A stretch of 64,000 nt of DNA from Volvox africanus (GCA_030268105.1 BSDZ01000035.1:591001-655000); one strand, 5' to 3'; positions 32,114-45,479 are shown, numbered from the stretch's first letter. The notes: generated from the letters alone by a model not told the origin. Numbers and translations: made by a program.

Positions 32114-35100
32114 AACACTGTCCCCGCTGTCTATTTTCTCACAGCACGCTAGACTTTTTGCAGCTGATCGCTTGGTTCCTATCTTGAAACCTCAGTCTTG
32201 CGATAATCGGAATAAGTATAGCCTTCACGAGATCTTAGAAGCACATTCTTCGGAACTTGCGGCACCAATGCATTCAGTTTGTATGGAACCTGTGCCGGAT
32301 TACTTCTGGCCAAATCCTCTGCAAGTGATCCGAATTTGTAGATTAGAACATACATGTAAAAGCTTACTTTCTTATAGGCGGTTGATCGAACCGAAAAACC
32401 TGCGCGTAGCCACCCAGCTAGCTGTCGCTTGTACGACATGTATGAATTAGAGTTAGAAGTCGAATGGGGGTTGTATTGTCTATTATTCTATTCTATTATT
32501 GTTATTATAAATAAATTACTTTACCTTTTCTTGCATTGACAAGTTTGGTTATTCGCACTCTAAACTTTGAAGTTATCCATACCTAATTTTCTCTCTGGTG
32601 AGTCAATCATCTTTAAGGAGCGGACGAATTTACGACATTAGTCTCTTGCACTTATTAATATTTACATACATTATTTAGCGAGAAATTTTGTAGCGCCCGG
32701 ACGCTTGAAGCCGTCCTCTTTCGACAATCCGCACGATAAGGCGCAACAGCGGCTTCATCGAAAGCTTCACCTAATTTCAAGATATATGAATCCACCTTCA
32801 GGGGACGAGCAAAATTGCCAGGATACGGTGCGTTCACGACGGTCGACCTACCTAAAGTTGTACCTCTTCGGACCTCTTACAATCCAGACTAAAAACGCGC
32901 ACATTCGCGTGAAGTACTTTTCCCAATCGTTTCCATGGTGCTAACTTCAATGTGACTTCGTGCCGCTGCGCTCAACGGCCCTCTTTAACTTTGACCTCGT
33001 AGTTGCCTTAACAAAAAATTAACGCATCTCGTTTCTTCCCTCCCACTCTTCCCCTCACACCATCCCTTCGGTTTATATCCCAACGGAAAAGGTTGAGTTC
33101 CTGGAAGTAACTGGCTGCGAGTTCCACAGCGGTGAAGTGGCAAACCTCCCCGTCCCAGCCGCTGTCAAAGCCTGCCCCAAGATTGTTGTGGCATCCACGT
33201 CCACAACCAAAGCCACCCCAAAGCCAGCTGATCGGCGCACGGGCTTAATCAACCGCAAAACCTCAATGCCGTCAAACACCAAAACCAGTGATGCGACCAC
33301 AGCCCGGAGGAGAGCCATGACGACCCTAGGGGCGCGAACTGCAACCGTCTTTACTAGTGACAATCAAAACAATAGTCACTTTAAGAGCGGTATAGAGGCA
33401 CGGGCGCACTCCCAAAACGCTGCCAGAGACCCCTCCATTTATTTGCCAGGTACCGTAGCCCGAGGAAGCCAACTGCATGCTTCTGGGATAACAGCAGCAG
33501 CCGTCCATAAGAAAGGGAATGGCAGCAGTGGAGGCGGCACGGGACTACCACGGGAGCCGCTTCACAGCGTAGATGCGGCTCAGATGGCGGAGGAGCTGGT
33601 CGAGGTGGAGTCCTGGAAGGCGGGAGGTGTTTTCAGTGAACGCGGAGTTGCCTATGGCTACTAGTCCGTTCGTTTCAAAGCGAACCTTGAAAATGCAAGC
33701 GAGATCACTGTTGCGCGCCGGTCGCACTCCATCACCCTTCGTGCTTTGGGCAAGTGCAACGCCTCGGGGATGGTCGGGATGTCCGTCGTCCGCTCAGGCT
33801 CTGGCCGGGCCGGTTCCGTCTGCTTCTCGGGCTCCTCAGGTGGGCTCTCCTAGCTTTTTGCTCCGGATCTGTATCACCGGGTGTTGTTCACTTAACGCTC
33901 TCATCTAACTCTTCGTCCGGCATCTCAGGGTCGCCAGGCAGCGGTTTTGGATGGAAAACTCGCTGAGGTTTTTCAAATTCTGGAAAGATATCCGGCTGTT
34001 TACTTTGTATAGGAGCCTCCCACTCCTGCGTAGGGAGGTCGGTGTGCGGCTCAGAGGGGCCACCTGACGTGATATATGATTTCCTAAACACGGGATCCAT
34101 ATGGAAAGCTCATAAAACGCCACTTATAAAGCCGTAAGATACCTGGGGAGCATCTAAGGGAGATCGTGCCTCCTCAGTAATAGGGAACGTTGAGCGAACG
34201 AAAACAGCCGCCGTAGATTGCCGCCGTGCAAACGGTCAGGCAAACGGCAGGCAGGCAGCAGGAACAACCTTGATTACTAATCTCCTATTCAATGCGGCCG
34301 TATGAAAACCGAGTATAACGAGCTGCGCACGCATCGTCAGCGCATATTTATCAAGTCCAATTGAGTTAATAAGTAAATAATATGTAGAAGCTTGAGAGCA
34401 CCACGAACTGGAACGAAGACAAAGTTTATCAAAGAGTTAAATGTCGATCTAACAGGAATTCACAAACAAAACATGATGTACGGCGATTGCACGTCTCCGT
34501 CTAATTCTCCTTCAAAATCTTAAGCCCAAAATGCCACACATCGACATCGACAATGAGTGTTCCCCATCCCGAATGGAACTGAGTGCGTTCGCAATCTTCA
34601 TCGTTATAAAGTTCAAAACAATATGGATTATGACTGCAATACTAATTTCCCTGAGCTCGTGCAGTCCGCGGAGACCAAACACTAAGGCCATTCAAATAAG
34701 AGTTTTGAAGAGCCTAATGGGAAACGAGGACGCAGCATAGGTACTCAGTGCATGTGTTGGCGGCCCAGAACACTGCGCAAAAATCAAATTCGCTCAACTT
34801 TTTTAAACCTCACATTGGGACCCCTACCTGTCCTAGTACTGCCTTTCTCTACCGTACTAATGAGTTTTCTTCCACCAGCAACACTAGCTCCCAGGTTTCT
34901 AAGAGGGCCTAACCACGCACGGTCATTGCACATAACGTCATCCCACGTAGTTGTCGTACATGTACGGCATACACAACCACTATTTAGGGTGCAAGATGGA
35001 CCCTCTCAGCATCTCGAGAGGCCCTTGCACCGCTCAACTACATACTAAATCCCATCACAAAAGTTGATGAGAAAGTTCTACACCGTAGTTCACTCCCTGA

Positions 35101-36895
35101 GGTCATCCACCTCTTAAGGTAAGTTAATAGGGGTACAGGTGTACAGAACAGCGACGAGGTGGGGAAGGCGAGAATCTCATCTCCAACTGCTACTCACTCC
35201 CAATTCCGCCCATCGTCCCTTGTTAGGGCCTAGGTCTCCCGCGCTTACCTCCCGCACTACGAGCACCGCCGCCCAGGACTCCAGCTTCCACGATTCAAGG
35301 AGTTCTGCATTCCTGAAATACAGCTAAGCCACAAAGCACATACACTATTAGGCCAGCAACAGGAGGGCGAGCTGGGCCATCCCTGGACCGATGCCCAATC
35401 AGAGGAAGGGGAAGTTGCAGCGGGTCCCACAACATGATACAGCTCTTCTACATTGTCGCCAAAACGGCTGCCTAGCCCAGCATCTATAGAAGTGTAGAAG
35501 TACTGAACACAACAAAAGCGTCAGGGATTACGTCTTTTCACACACACAGACACACATGTTCATATAACCTAGCCTGAGAAGGAGTGTATAGAAACAAGCT
35601 CTCAGCAAGTATATTCATCGGAGAAAGATACGGCACTGCATCATTAGACTGTGCAAAGACTTCCCGCAGATTCCAAGATCCATTCGTGCCGAGGTCCAAC
35701 ACCTGCGGATCTCCACACCTTAGCATGGGTGCTTGTAAGTACCCGGCCCATCAGGCGGAGGAGCACGGTGTTCATCATGAAAACACGGGCAGTTAGAAAA
35801 TCCTAAACAGCCATCTCAACAGATAGCCGTACGCAGGTGTCCTCAGGCGACTTATAAGACGCACACTTACATTCGTTCACGCGTACATGTGCATGTGTGC
35901 ATGCCTGTGAGGAGCATTTACTCAACCAATTTCCTTGTGACGTTAACCTACAGTACCTAGTGTACGTTTTGCAGCTAGTGCCTGTCTTCATCGATTACTA
36001 AGCATGGATACTCACAAGGGTCAGGTCCATTGTGTCATTCTCTCTACCGCTTGGACCTTATCGCAAACTTGCGCATACTCGTAATAACCCTGCAGCTTCG
36101 ATACACACCATCGCATTTCATGCACTTCCCGCACAATTAGCTCCTGCATGGAGAGCTCCAGATTATCAAAGATTGCAACATCTGTAAAATTGTAGATTGG
36201 ATCTTTATAAAGTGCTGACAATACGACGGAGCTTTATGCGCAAAAGGCCTTGCGTGCCGTAATGTACGAAGCCTGTGAAAAAAAGACTTAATAAAGTTCA
36301 TGCCTCACATGTCAATTATGAAAGAATCCTAGGTAGCATGCATGGAGCTATGAAGCTGCAGTGAGCATTGGGACACACACAACTCAAAATTGGCTTGTAA
36401 CGAGCAGCATTCGACATAAGATCGTCGCATCGGGATTTTGTCGGGTGAGAATTCTCTATACGTTCAGTCGGACATTCTATTGGCAAAAGCGGAAAAAAAG
36501 AAAAGATGAAGGCGAAGCTTCACTTCTAGGGAGGAACTGAGGAGTGACCTTTTATTGCATCTTACATGCAATATTACAGGTGCTCATATTACAGGTACTG
36601 CTTCCCACATTTCCGACCAAGGTGGACTTTATGCTCTCTTGGCCGGAGGAAGGCGGTTGCTCAACCGGTAGGTTCTTGCGAGTCCGGATAAGAGGTTCCA
36701 GATGTGTTGCGCATTGCTAAACTCCGACCTATGACGTTGATGGAGTTTGTCTTCATCAGGCGCGAGAGCTAGGGCATGTACAAGGTGTACATGCTGCAGT
36801 GCCCGTGGTGCCGAGCGCCGGCATCTTAATTCATGCGCATCCTCGCATAACAGAATATCACACCATATCAGTAATTTAATATAGGGCTTGCCCCC
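32114..36895. other. Gene-poor stretch
   Basis: Only one short frame stands out (33888-34100, listed separately). Between 33060 and 33664 both strands are open over about 300-500 bases in a GC-richer patch, but neither starts with ATG at a sensible place nor shows a family. The rest is AT-richer and holds nothing I can support. Confidence 0.45.
33888..34100 (-). CDS. Small Pro/Glu-rich hypothetical protein
   Basis: A 70-residue frame starting at an ATG at 34100. It is hydrophilic, rich in Pro, Glu and Asp, with TSGGPSEPHTDLP near the start and HPKPLPGDPEMPDEELDE near the end. The even composition and regular Pro spacing look like a real small protein or a first exon, rather than chance. No signal peptide or membrane segment. 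I do not recognise the family. Confidence 0.35.
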   Translation of the reverse strand: MDPVFRKSYITSGGPSEPHTDLPTQEWEAPIQSKQPDIFPEFEKPQRVFHPKPLPGDPEMPDEELDESVK

Positions 36896-38680
36896 ATGGC
36901 AGGGATCTTTAATACCACCCGGAGCGGATCCGCAATACCAACAGCTCCGGTTCGTTTGCCTACTGGAGCCATGGTGGGCAATTCTAATGCTGCTGGGGCT
37001 CCTCAAAGCCCCGCGCTTACTGGGTTAACTCTAGACAGCGTCGAAGCCTTCGTTCAAAGCTCGTCGTCGAACTTCTTTTCGCGTCAACCGTCTTACCTCG
37101 GCCATCGAGCGGGGCCTATCAGGCTCACCAGTGGTACTCTAGCTTTTGGTCAACCTAATCCTGGGCTGACTGGAAGCAATACAAAGGATATGCCTGCTGA
37201 CCTGCGCATCCCGTCCCTGACTCTTCCTACCAACGGCGGATGCTTGCCTTCAAACTCTTCCAGTATAAGCCCTACACAGACGAGGACTAGAGAATCCGAA
37301 ACCAGCATGTGGGCCGCATATGCACTTGCGAGCGTGCCCCAAGTCATTGAGAAAGCTTGCGGTACCCTACCTGCTCGGAGTATGGCTGCCCGGATGTCAA
37401 TACGTAACCTCATCAAAGCATATACCGATGGAAGTCTGACTAATTTCATTTCGAATGGTGACAGCTCTTCCTTGCCTATTTCTGATGGCCACCAGGTATG
37501 TAAGTTGTTGGAACTCTAGTAGGTGCATGGGAGTATCTAATCTTTGCATGATGATGAGCGACAGGCTCATGCCGGACACTTCCAAGTAGGATAAATTCAG
37601 ATTTTGCTGGGAGCACCCGTTGTCTTACCTTCCTGTCCGCTTGTCATTTCCCGGGCAATTGCGGCTCACAGGGTTCAAGCGATGGCAAAGCACCCACAGT
37701 TGTGACTGGCGTTAAAGCATCCGAGCAGTTATTGCAGTCTCCGTATTATAACTCACACCAGGAGGAGAGGGTTAAGACCAGTACGAAAAGAGGCTCCCTC
37801 GACGGCGTTGCTGCCAACGTGCTGGAGTGGCAGCCGTTGGCTAGCTTGGACGAACCCCCGAGGGTATGGATGGGAGAGGCTATGCTGAGCTATGTCAGCA
37901 ACAGGGTGGTAGAGGATGCACATATTTTGTTCCCACGGCTCCCTTGGTCTCCGGCATCACCCTCAGTGGCCATGATGGTTTCCTCCGTCAACACTTCAGG
38001 CATCTCTATCGACAATGATCCTATGCGGCGGGATTTGGTAATCATGGGTATCAATAGTTAGTCTGCACCGCCTGTGCTGGTTTTGGAAAGGAAGGCTGTG
38101 AGTAGCAAGTTGAGCTGGTCGAACTTAGCCAACCTGGTTTTGTGCGAGAGCTGACGTACTGTTGTTGGTTATACTTCTCTCGTACGGTCAATGTACACTC
38201 CCCCCCCTCAAAGAAGTCATCACTCCCCCCCGTCATCTTCATCCATGGGTCATGTTGTACGACGCACTCCCGCAGGTGCAGGGTGTCACCAACTGGGCAA
38301 AGCTGCATTGGAACGGAAATGAAACATGCATGGCGCTGGAACCGTCGTCAAAGAAGATGAGGATTGATATGGCTGGCTATCCAGGGCAGCTGCCAGCCAC
38401 CTCGGGGACGGGCTCGTGCAGGATGGATAGTCCTGGGGTCGCTACGGTGGATGTGAGGATGTCATCCGCAAATTATTTCGAAAGTGCAACAGGTCCTTGT
38501 TTATCAGGGGAGAAACCTGTGCAGCGGATATCATCCTCCGGTTCCAATATGACTGGGATGGACGAGCTTTCCACGCCTGTTCAGGCTGTCTTTGATCAAT
38601 TTTCCGTCTTGGACATCCCTGACGTCACGGTTGTGACCGATGATGAGTTGCGAAGCTGGCTCGACCTGACAGATATTTAG
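36896..38680 (+). CDS. Ser/Thr-rich protein of unknown function
   Basis: Three exons, 36896-37495, 37672-38037 and 38276-38680, about 456 residues. All junctions are phase 0 with GTATGT and GTAATC donors. The ATG at 36896 follows a C-rich stretch. The first exon is Ser/Thr/Pro/Gly-rich (TRSGSAIPTAPVRLPTG) and holds a short helical, basic segment around ARMSIRNLIKAYTDGSLTNF. The second exon has an SKR-type basic patch (KTSTKRGS). The C-terminus is acidic with spaced hydrophobics (FSVLDIPDV then DDELRSWLDLTDI), the look of an activation or docking tail. No known domain or membrane segment. A regulatory role is conceivable but unsupported. It ends 301 bases from the convergent aminopeptidase gene. 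Confidence 0.65.
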
Positions 38681-38981
38681 CGCATGTTTGCGTATCCGCC
38701 TTCGTTAGATGTGTTGTGTCATCGAGTTGGAATGGTATAGTGAGCGTTTTTGTGAAGTTGATGGGTTAAGATAAACAGAAAGTGGACGTCTTCTTTGTCG
38801 TTACTGACTGGTAAGCTGCATAGGGACTGAACTGTAAGAGCATGTTCTACTACAGTTGTTGTGAAAGATTACTAACATCGAGGAGAAACGTATGTGTAAT
38901 CTTTATGAACAATCAAAATGAACGTAGAACACGAAATCAATCCATCATCATTCATTGGCCAATACTTCTATGAATTCGTAA
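38681..38981. other. Short convergent intergenic region
   Basis: This lies between two stop codons, that of the Ser/Thr-rich protein (plus) and that of the M17 aminopeptidase (minus). It contains TGTAA at 38895-38899 on the plus strand; no obvious counterpart was seen on the minus strand, so the minus-strand 3' UTR may run into the neighbour. Confidence 0.6.
38895..38899 (+). terminator. Candidate TGTAA polyadenylation signal
   Basis: 215 bases after the stop of the gene ending at 38680, on its coding strand, in an AT-rich context. Confidence 0.45.
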
Positions 38982-41900
38982 TCAGTGATCGTGACAAAAA
39001 CCATACCTAACTTTCAACATACGCCACACCGCCCTTAAGGCTAATGCCTCGCCCCCCTCAGGCCGGCCTGGTCCCACCGCGCTACCCGCTGTAAATGCAC
39101 ATGTGTCGATATGAATCCATCTGCGCAACAGGAAAGGAAAGACACATTGGGAGGATGAAGCGGAGGGGATCGGCACAATTTGGCCGAACGACAAGTGCAG
39201 AAAAGTTAGAACATTTGCACCTCACAAAATATCAACAAACTAAAGTGAAGATCATCTTTGATAAAACCATATTGTTGAAGACTAGAAGCAAAATGTACAT
39301 CAATGGTGGCAAACGCATTCGAAGCATTGCCCTATCCCGTCCTTCTGCACGTAATATGTACAGAATTCTTCCCAAGATAATGGTGACTAAGACATAGTTG
39401 CCTCTGCATTCTTCATATCGCAGTTCACACCAGTTGCTGCATTTCATCCTCGTGAACTGCACATGCAGACAATATATACACACAATAACCCTCTGGATCC
39501 TTACACCACATTTCACCCGTAATCCCCTTGGGCTTATCATCAAACGTGGGACTTCACCACGTCTCCTCGCAAGACCCCGGCCCCACCTGGGTGCGCCCCT
39601 CACGAACTCCTGCAGGAACAAGGCCGCCAGGATGGCCCCCGCCAGTCCGTCCCCAGGCCCCGTTGAGGCCAGATCCGCCACCTTTGAGTCTAGCTGCCGC
39701 CGGTAAGGGGCGTGTAGGGGAAGGCGCCAAAGGTGGTCCGACTGAGGATAGAGGGGGGACGACGGAAGGCCGTGAAGGCCGGAAGGCAGGAAGGCAGTTA
39801 AAGGGGGTGCATCGGTTGGGGTCCGACCGACGGGGTGCAGTTTTCAGCAAAACAATGGCTCTGATGGCGAGCCCGAACACTGGCAGCACGTAGCGGAGGG
39901 TAGAGGGCGGGAAAAACGAGAGTCTCGTACTGTCCTTACTGTCCGTCATCAGCACACGTGGACTTCACACACATGCCCCTTCCTCCTGTCCTCATTCAAA
40001 TCCCAAACCCGGCCTGTACGCACCTCCGCCTCAGCCGCAGCCTCCAGCTCCCGCCACGTGGCGTCATCGTTGGTGAATACCGCTGGCAATTCCGCGCCAA
40101 GGGCCGTGCGCGCCGCCCCCGTCAGCGTGGCGGCATCAAGTATCAAGTCAGGCCGGCGGGTTGCGGCCTCCGTAAGCGCATCGGATAAGATCAACCGACC
40201 CTCCGCATCGCAATTGCCGTTCTTCAACGTCAGGGAACACGGTTCGGTGGTATTACGAAGGGGGACATGGGCGAAGATGAAGAAAGCAGGGTTGTGCGCA
40301 GTGCCATCCAACGCAGAACATTAGACTGGAGAACCAAAGTCACAGTGCAACATTCCCAGCTGTTACTCCACCAATCGTCCATCAAAGCGAAACGGCAGGC
40401 GCTAGCACTGACAGGGGCCCTTGCCACCGCTCCACCCACCTCCACGGTGATCCCTGCCCGGGTCTGCAGGACATCCAGCGGCCGGTAGCTGTTTCCCGCC
40501 ACGCTGTTCTCCACGGCCGGCACCAGCACCAGCAGCCGCACCCTCAGGCGGCAGCTCATCACCACGTGGGCCAGAGCCAGGACGAGCGCTGCGCCCCCCA
40601 TATCCTGGTGCGGTGGGGAGTGCGGACGGGGTAGACAAGAGAGCGATCGAAAATGACAGGCAGGAACCGATTTACCGGGTAGCATGGGTGTTGGAAGGCT
40701 GTGGGAAGCCACAGGTCCCATGGGTCACTGTGCAGGCGGAATTCCGTACTGCATTTCTGGGTCAGCCGCCTAAGTTTCATACACCTGGACCTGCCCACCC
40801 ACCCAGGTGCGCGTAAGGACAATTGCGTTGAAAACGGACCTGGTAAGTACCCACTCACCTAGCTACAGACCTAGAAAACGCACCTTCTTCATGTTCTTCA
40901 TGGATGCCCCGGACTTTATGTTGAGCCCACCCGTGTCGAAACACACACCCTTGCCCACCAGCGCCAGCAGCGGAAGCGAGGCGGGGTTAGCCTCGCCAGG
41001 CGGAGACCACTCCAGGGTGGCTAGCACAGGCGGCCTGGGGACGGCGCCAGTGCAGACCAAGAAAGAGAACCACCAGTGGTGCTCGTAAAGGGGTTGGGGT
41101 TTGAGGTTGACTGCCACAAAGTCAGAGTCCACATCAAGCCCATCCTTGGCGCGCTGCCGTGCTGCAACGTGCCCTTAGGCTGGCCCGTAAAAAGATCAAT
41201 CATGCATAGAATCCGTCGACGACGACGACGTGGGATAACCCTCTGGTCGCATCATAGCTGGAAGGTCAACCTGGATGTAATTGCCATGACCATATGCAGG
41301 GCCGATCATATCACCGCTCAAACCGCAATTTGTGGCGATTTGTAATAAATTCTGTAGCTCCGCATCACCCCTGAGCAAGTATGTGTTTAGTTGACTGCAC
41401 GTGACCAGGTAGGCAGATAGCTATCCTACTTCTCTGGACAGCATAATGGGCCCGATCCTGGGATCCATGTTGCACTGATGGTAATACTGCAGACGGCAAA
41501 CTTCAACTGCAGTAGGTGATCCCTGGCTATAGGTGCTCGCTGGTGCGTTTTCGCCAAGCTTCCATATGGCATGGCTGGAGAGCAACGCCGTATCCGTGAT
41601 ATCGCTTCCCGGCTTCAGACCTGCCCGCTCAATCATATGTGCCCATCCGCACCTGTAGCTGGCCCTTCCCACCGTGTGGATAGCCGGGTAGTTAGCTTCC
41701 AACAGCTCCTCACCCTGAAGCAAGCTGAAGACTGACCCGTGGGTCACTGCCAGTGCTTGCGCCTCCGCCGCCAGGTGCTGTGGGCCCAGATCCTCCGCAG
41801 GTGTGGTGATCAGGTCGCGGCACCAGACGAAGGCCCGAGTAAGCGCCAGAACCTGTGCCCTGGACGGATACATGGGATGTGTGAAGGTTTGGTGCCGTTA

Positions 41901-43947
41901 CAATGGAACAGGTGGAATGAACACAATGAAGCAAATGCGGGGAACCGCAGCGAGGACGCACCGCAACGGACATTCACCTGTTCAAGATCAGTCGGTTAAT
42001 ACGACAGTAACGTAGCGTACAACAAATTACAGTAACACAGCAAGGAAGGCCGGGGTCGTAGTGTTGACGCCATTTCGTCAACTCACCGGTCCTCCATTTT
42101 GCAGCGGCAGCACCGCCAAGCCCCGTTTTGCACCGTCACAAGGAACTTGCCGTTACCTACCTTTCGCCCCCTGGCTGTTAAATACCGAATTAAACAGGCA
42201 GAGATCCCTGCTTGTTTTCCGGGTTTCCAAGCAAAGGCCTCAACACTCGGCTCGGAGCCGCACCTGTCACATCCCACCGGCCAAACCAACCGCGCCTTCG
42301 ATTCCTCCACCTCCTCCACATCGCTGCAACTACCGACAGCTCCCCCATCGCCGTCGCCTTCCGCCGCCTCCGTCTCAGCTGCTCCCTTCGTCCGTTTGGG
42401 AGTTTTGTAACGCTCGAAGGCGTAATGCCCCAAAAGGAAGCCCAGCGCAGCACGGTCTGCCGCTGCGGGGTCTGCGGCTGCGGTGCTACCGTCGGCTGCC
42501 GAAGAGCCGTTGCCATGCGGCGGCGTCAGTCGATACGTTCCCCCTGGCAGCTTCGCGAGAGCCGCATACGGCCAAGGAGCTGTGGAGGCGGAGCCGATGC
42601 CCAGCAGTACACGGGCCACACCTCCCTGCCGAGAGATGGGGTCGGGACCCTCATGGCGGTAAGTGGGCTATTGAAAAAGGGCGCTGGGGGAAAGCGGAGC
42701 CGCTGGTTGATAACAGCATAGGCTAAGAAGCTGAGGGGGAAGAGCCAAAGGCGCGTTTCTCCCTCTCAGGTCCCTCCCTCTTACATATGGGTGCTCGCCA
42801 TATTGGAAGTTTAACCTTCATAGCCTTCACCGAGTTTGTGAGATTTGTGGGATTTCGGCACCGGGCAGAGAAGCGAAGAAAGGCCCCCAACAAGTGTATT
42901 TGCCTGTTCAGATCTGTGAAGTAGCCATGTATCGTACCTGGAGATCACGGTGTGGAGGGGCCCCTCCGGGTGCCTAGATTTCCCTAAGAAGGACACCTGG
43001 CGGTAGAAGATTCTCCTGGACCCACATAGCTTGTTCCATGTCGCCCTGGCCAATGACCCAGCCAAAACATAGTGGTTTTTGTATTCTATTTTTGTATGTG
43101 GTCCCGGCGACCACATATATCACTTGGCGCGAACGAGCTGATTCACGTACCATTGGGTTCGGTAATAAACACAGCTCCCCCGGCTTTGCCTTGAACCGAG
43201 TGTTGGTTGCCCAGGCGCGGTGGAGGGGCTCCAGGGAGACCAGAAGAGCCTTCAAGTCGGACTGGGAAGGGCACGGATGGTTCGAGATCATAAGGCGTCG
43301 CAGCGCGGGTAGAAGGGAGATGGTGGGATGGTGCTGCTGGGTAAGTTTAAGGGCGGAACGGCATTTCTGGGTGTACCAAACTTGAAGTTTGCGCAAGCAG
43401 TACACATGGAGGTCGGTGAGGTGAGCAGGAAACGCGTCCCAGAAAGGAGGGGCGAGGAGGAGGACAAAACCTGGAATCTGTATCCCTAGCTGACAAAAAC
43501 AATATCCAAACTCTTCATGCTGGCGAAGGAAAGGCGGATAATCGGCAAAACGTCGCTGTTGCTGTGATCTTACGCCCTGAACCTATGAAAACCTAAACGC
43601 ATATCCACGGCCCGCTGGTCTTAGCGCTCGCTCACCTGCGCCACCGGCTGAACTGGAGCCGCCTGTTCATCTCCAGTTCCAATACCATCGACTAAGAGCT
43701 TTTCATAGCGCCCGCTCCGGCCAAACCAGTATTCCAAGGACACATTGCCTGGCTCGGATGCGGTCGCCATCCCGCCGCTGCCGGCCAACAACACAGGGTT
43801 GCGTATCACAGAGGTGCGTGTCTGATTATATGTAAAACACTTTTGGCGCAATAACAGAGATGGCCTCTGGACAACCTGCTGTGGTGAGCAGCGACGGTTG
43901 GTCCGGCTGTTAAACACCTTAAGAGACGAAAAGCTTAGCAGCCTCAT
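38982..43947 (-). CDS. M17 family leucyl aminopeptidase, organelle-type N-terminus
   Basis: Nine exons: 43636-43947, 43151-43261, 42264-42625, 41653-41859, 40884-41034, 40440-40604, 40024-40221, 39587-39741 and 38982-39120, about 599 residues. It cleaves N-terminal residues from peptides using two metal ions. The catalytic domain shows VGKGVCFDTGG, MKKDMGGAA and NCDAEGRLILSDAL. Predicted ligands K359, D364, D382, D441 and E443, and catalytic K371 and R445, match the spacing of bovine lens aminopeptidase exactly. The usual Thr of NTDAEGRL is Cys here; it is not a ligand. The wording (RDLITTPAEDLGP, PAVENSVAGNSYRP, RPEGGEALALR) matches the branch common in alphaproteobacteria. The first about 60 residues are basic and Ser/Arg-rich, suggesting import into mitochondrion or chloroplast. 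An alternative exon 2 (43151-43582) would add 107 residues. Confidence 0.92.
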
Positions 43948-45479
43948 TACAAGTATTTGCCTTTCGCAGTTAGTTTAAAAAACATAACACTCTTTGTTGG
44001 GTCGAAGTGTTCACTCTCCACAGCGTCAAGTATCCCTCCATCGCACCTTGATCATAAATTGCCCCAACACGGGCACATGCCCAAATCAAATCGTGATGGA
44101 AATCTAATAAATGGTAGCTATCAATCGTTGACCACTATTCCCTATTTGCAATGGATACTAAAAAAGTAGCATTCTATCTAGGTGGTCCCGCCGGTCCGGG
44201 GGTCAGTGCGCAACCGGTCGCGAGCCTACAAGCCACAGCAATCGCTTGTAAACATTTTCGTCTACATGCAGGTATGTGCATCCCGACAGCTGGTGGGCCA
44301 GCCTACCGGCAAGTGGCCTCATCTCTGGGCGGTATTGCCAAAATGGAGGGCCGATCCTTTGCACATTTGACGGTGCTAAGAACCGCCCAACCCTAAATCA
44401 TACCCCAGATCTAAATCATATCCAGCCACACGGTGATAAACCAGTGAAAAGATACACACTCAAGCGTACTATGTGCCGCGCCAATCAACCGTGTGCACAA
44501 CGCCGCATGCCACAGCACGGTCTTGCCGCGACCATCCAGAGTGTGTCCCATTAGGATTAGTTGTTATGTTCAGTGTTTCATTTCTTGTCCACTTCACATG
44601 GTTTTGGAGCGGGATATTGGAGCTTTCAGCATTTGCACGCTTCTCCTTTCCCCCATTCCAAAACGGCACCACGGGCACCTGCGTTACTTCCTCTTCCTCC
44701 CCTTGTCCCGGGGTCGCCTGGTTCCTGATTTCCCAGGTTGTTGTGTTGGCCCCATTCACACTGCCACGCTCTGGCATCCGTATAGTCCTACCTAGCCCCA
44801 TGTCGTAATGTCGTAATTATTATGCTTCCATGACCTAGGACGATACGACCGCAGGGATCCTCATCTCGCCCAATCCTACACGCCAGACTGTCTGACCGTC
44901 CAGTCTGCGAAACAAGAAAGCAGAGTGAGGTCCATGATCGTCTTTTGCTCCATTCGTTTATAAGACGGCATTTCCAGGATAATCCTGGGGGGATGTTTAG
45001 GAAGCCGGGCCCTGGGGGTTGGGACACAACCCAAACAAGAATTGCGAACCCACGGCAGACCCCCGATCCGCCGGCTTTAACTCTGCTATGTTATTGGCGT
45101 CTCCTCCGCTAACAGCACGATCCGTTCACGACCCGGCAGGTCTCCCGGGAGGGTGGCGACCCCACGGTAGTGCCCCGCGTGTCACCCATGCATGAGTTCG
45201 TACTCATGGAGCGGGGGAAACCGGGCCCCATCCTACGGCACCAGGCCACTCATAACCGGCAGCGCTCCGCTCCGCCTCAGGGCGGCTTTCTACCAGGTAT
45301 TCCAATGATGGCAATTGCCATGACGCAATGGCGCCAACAGGCCGACAGAGGCCGGACCCGGATGGACCTCAGACTGGGGCCTCAAATTCCACTCAGGCCA
45401 GATCACATCCGTGTGCACTGGCCGAGCAGACGCGCCCCAACAACCTATTCAGCCGTCATGTGTCTCCTCACATAGCATG
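43948..45479. other. Intergenic stretch, no gene seen
   Basis: It lies between the 5' end of the aminopeptidase gene and the 3' end of the metalloprotease gene, both minus. It should hold the aminopeptidase promoter and the protease 3' UTR. Short frames on both strands (for example 44473-44808 and 45170-45475) show no family or splice support. Confidence 0.5.

Noticed and set aside
33061..33664. Overlapping open frames on both strands
   Set aside because: Neither has a convincing ATG or family; GC-rich patches keep both strands open by composition.
43262..43582. 107-codon extension upstream of aminopeptidase exon 2
   Set aside because: Phase-compatible but requires a 53-base intron and has no counterpart in the family; kept only as an alternative.
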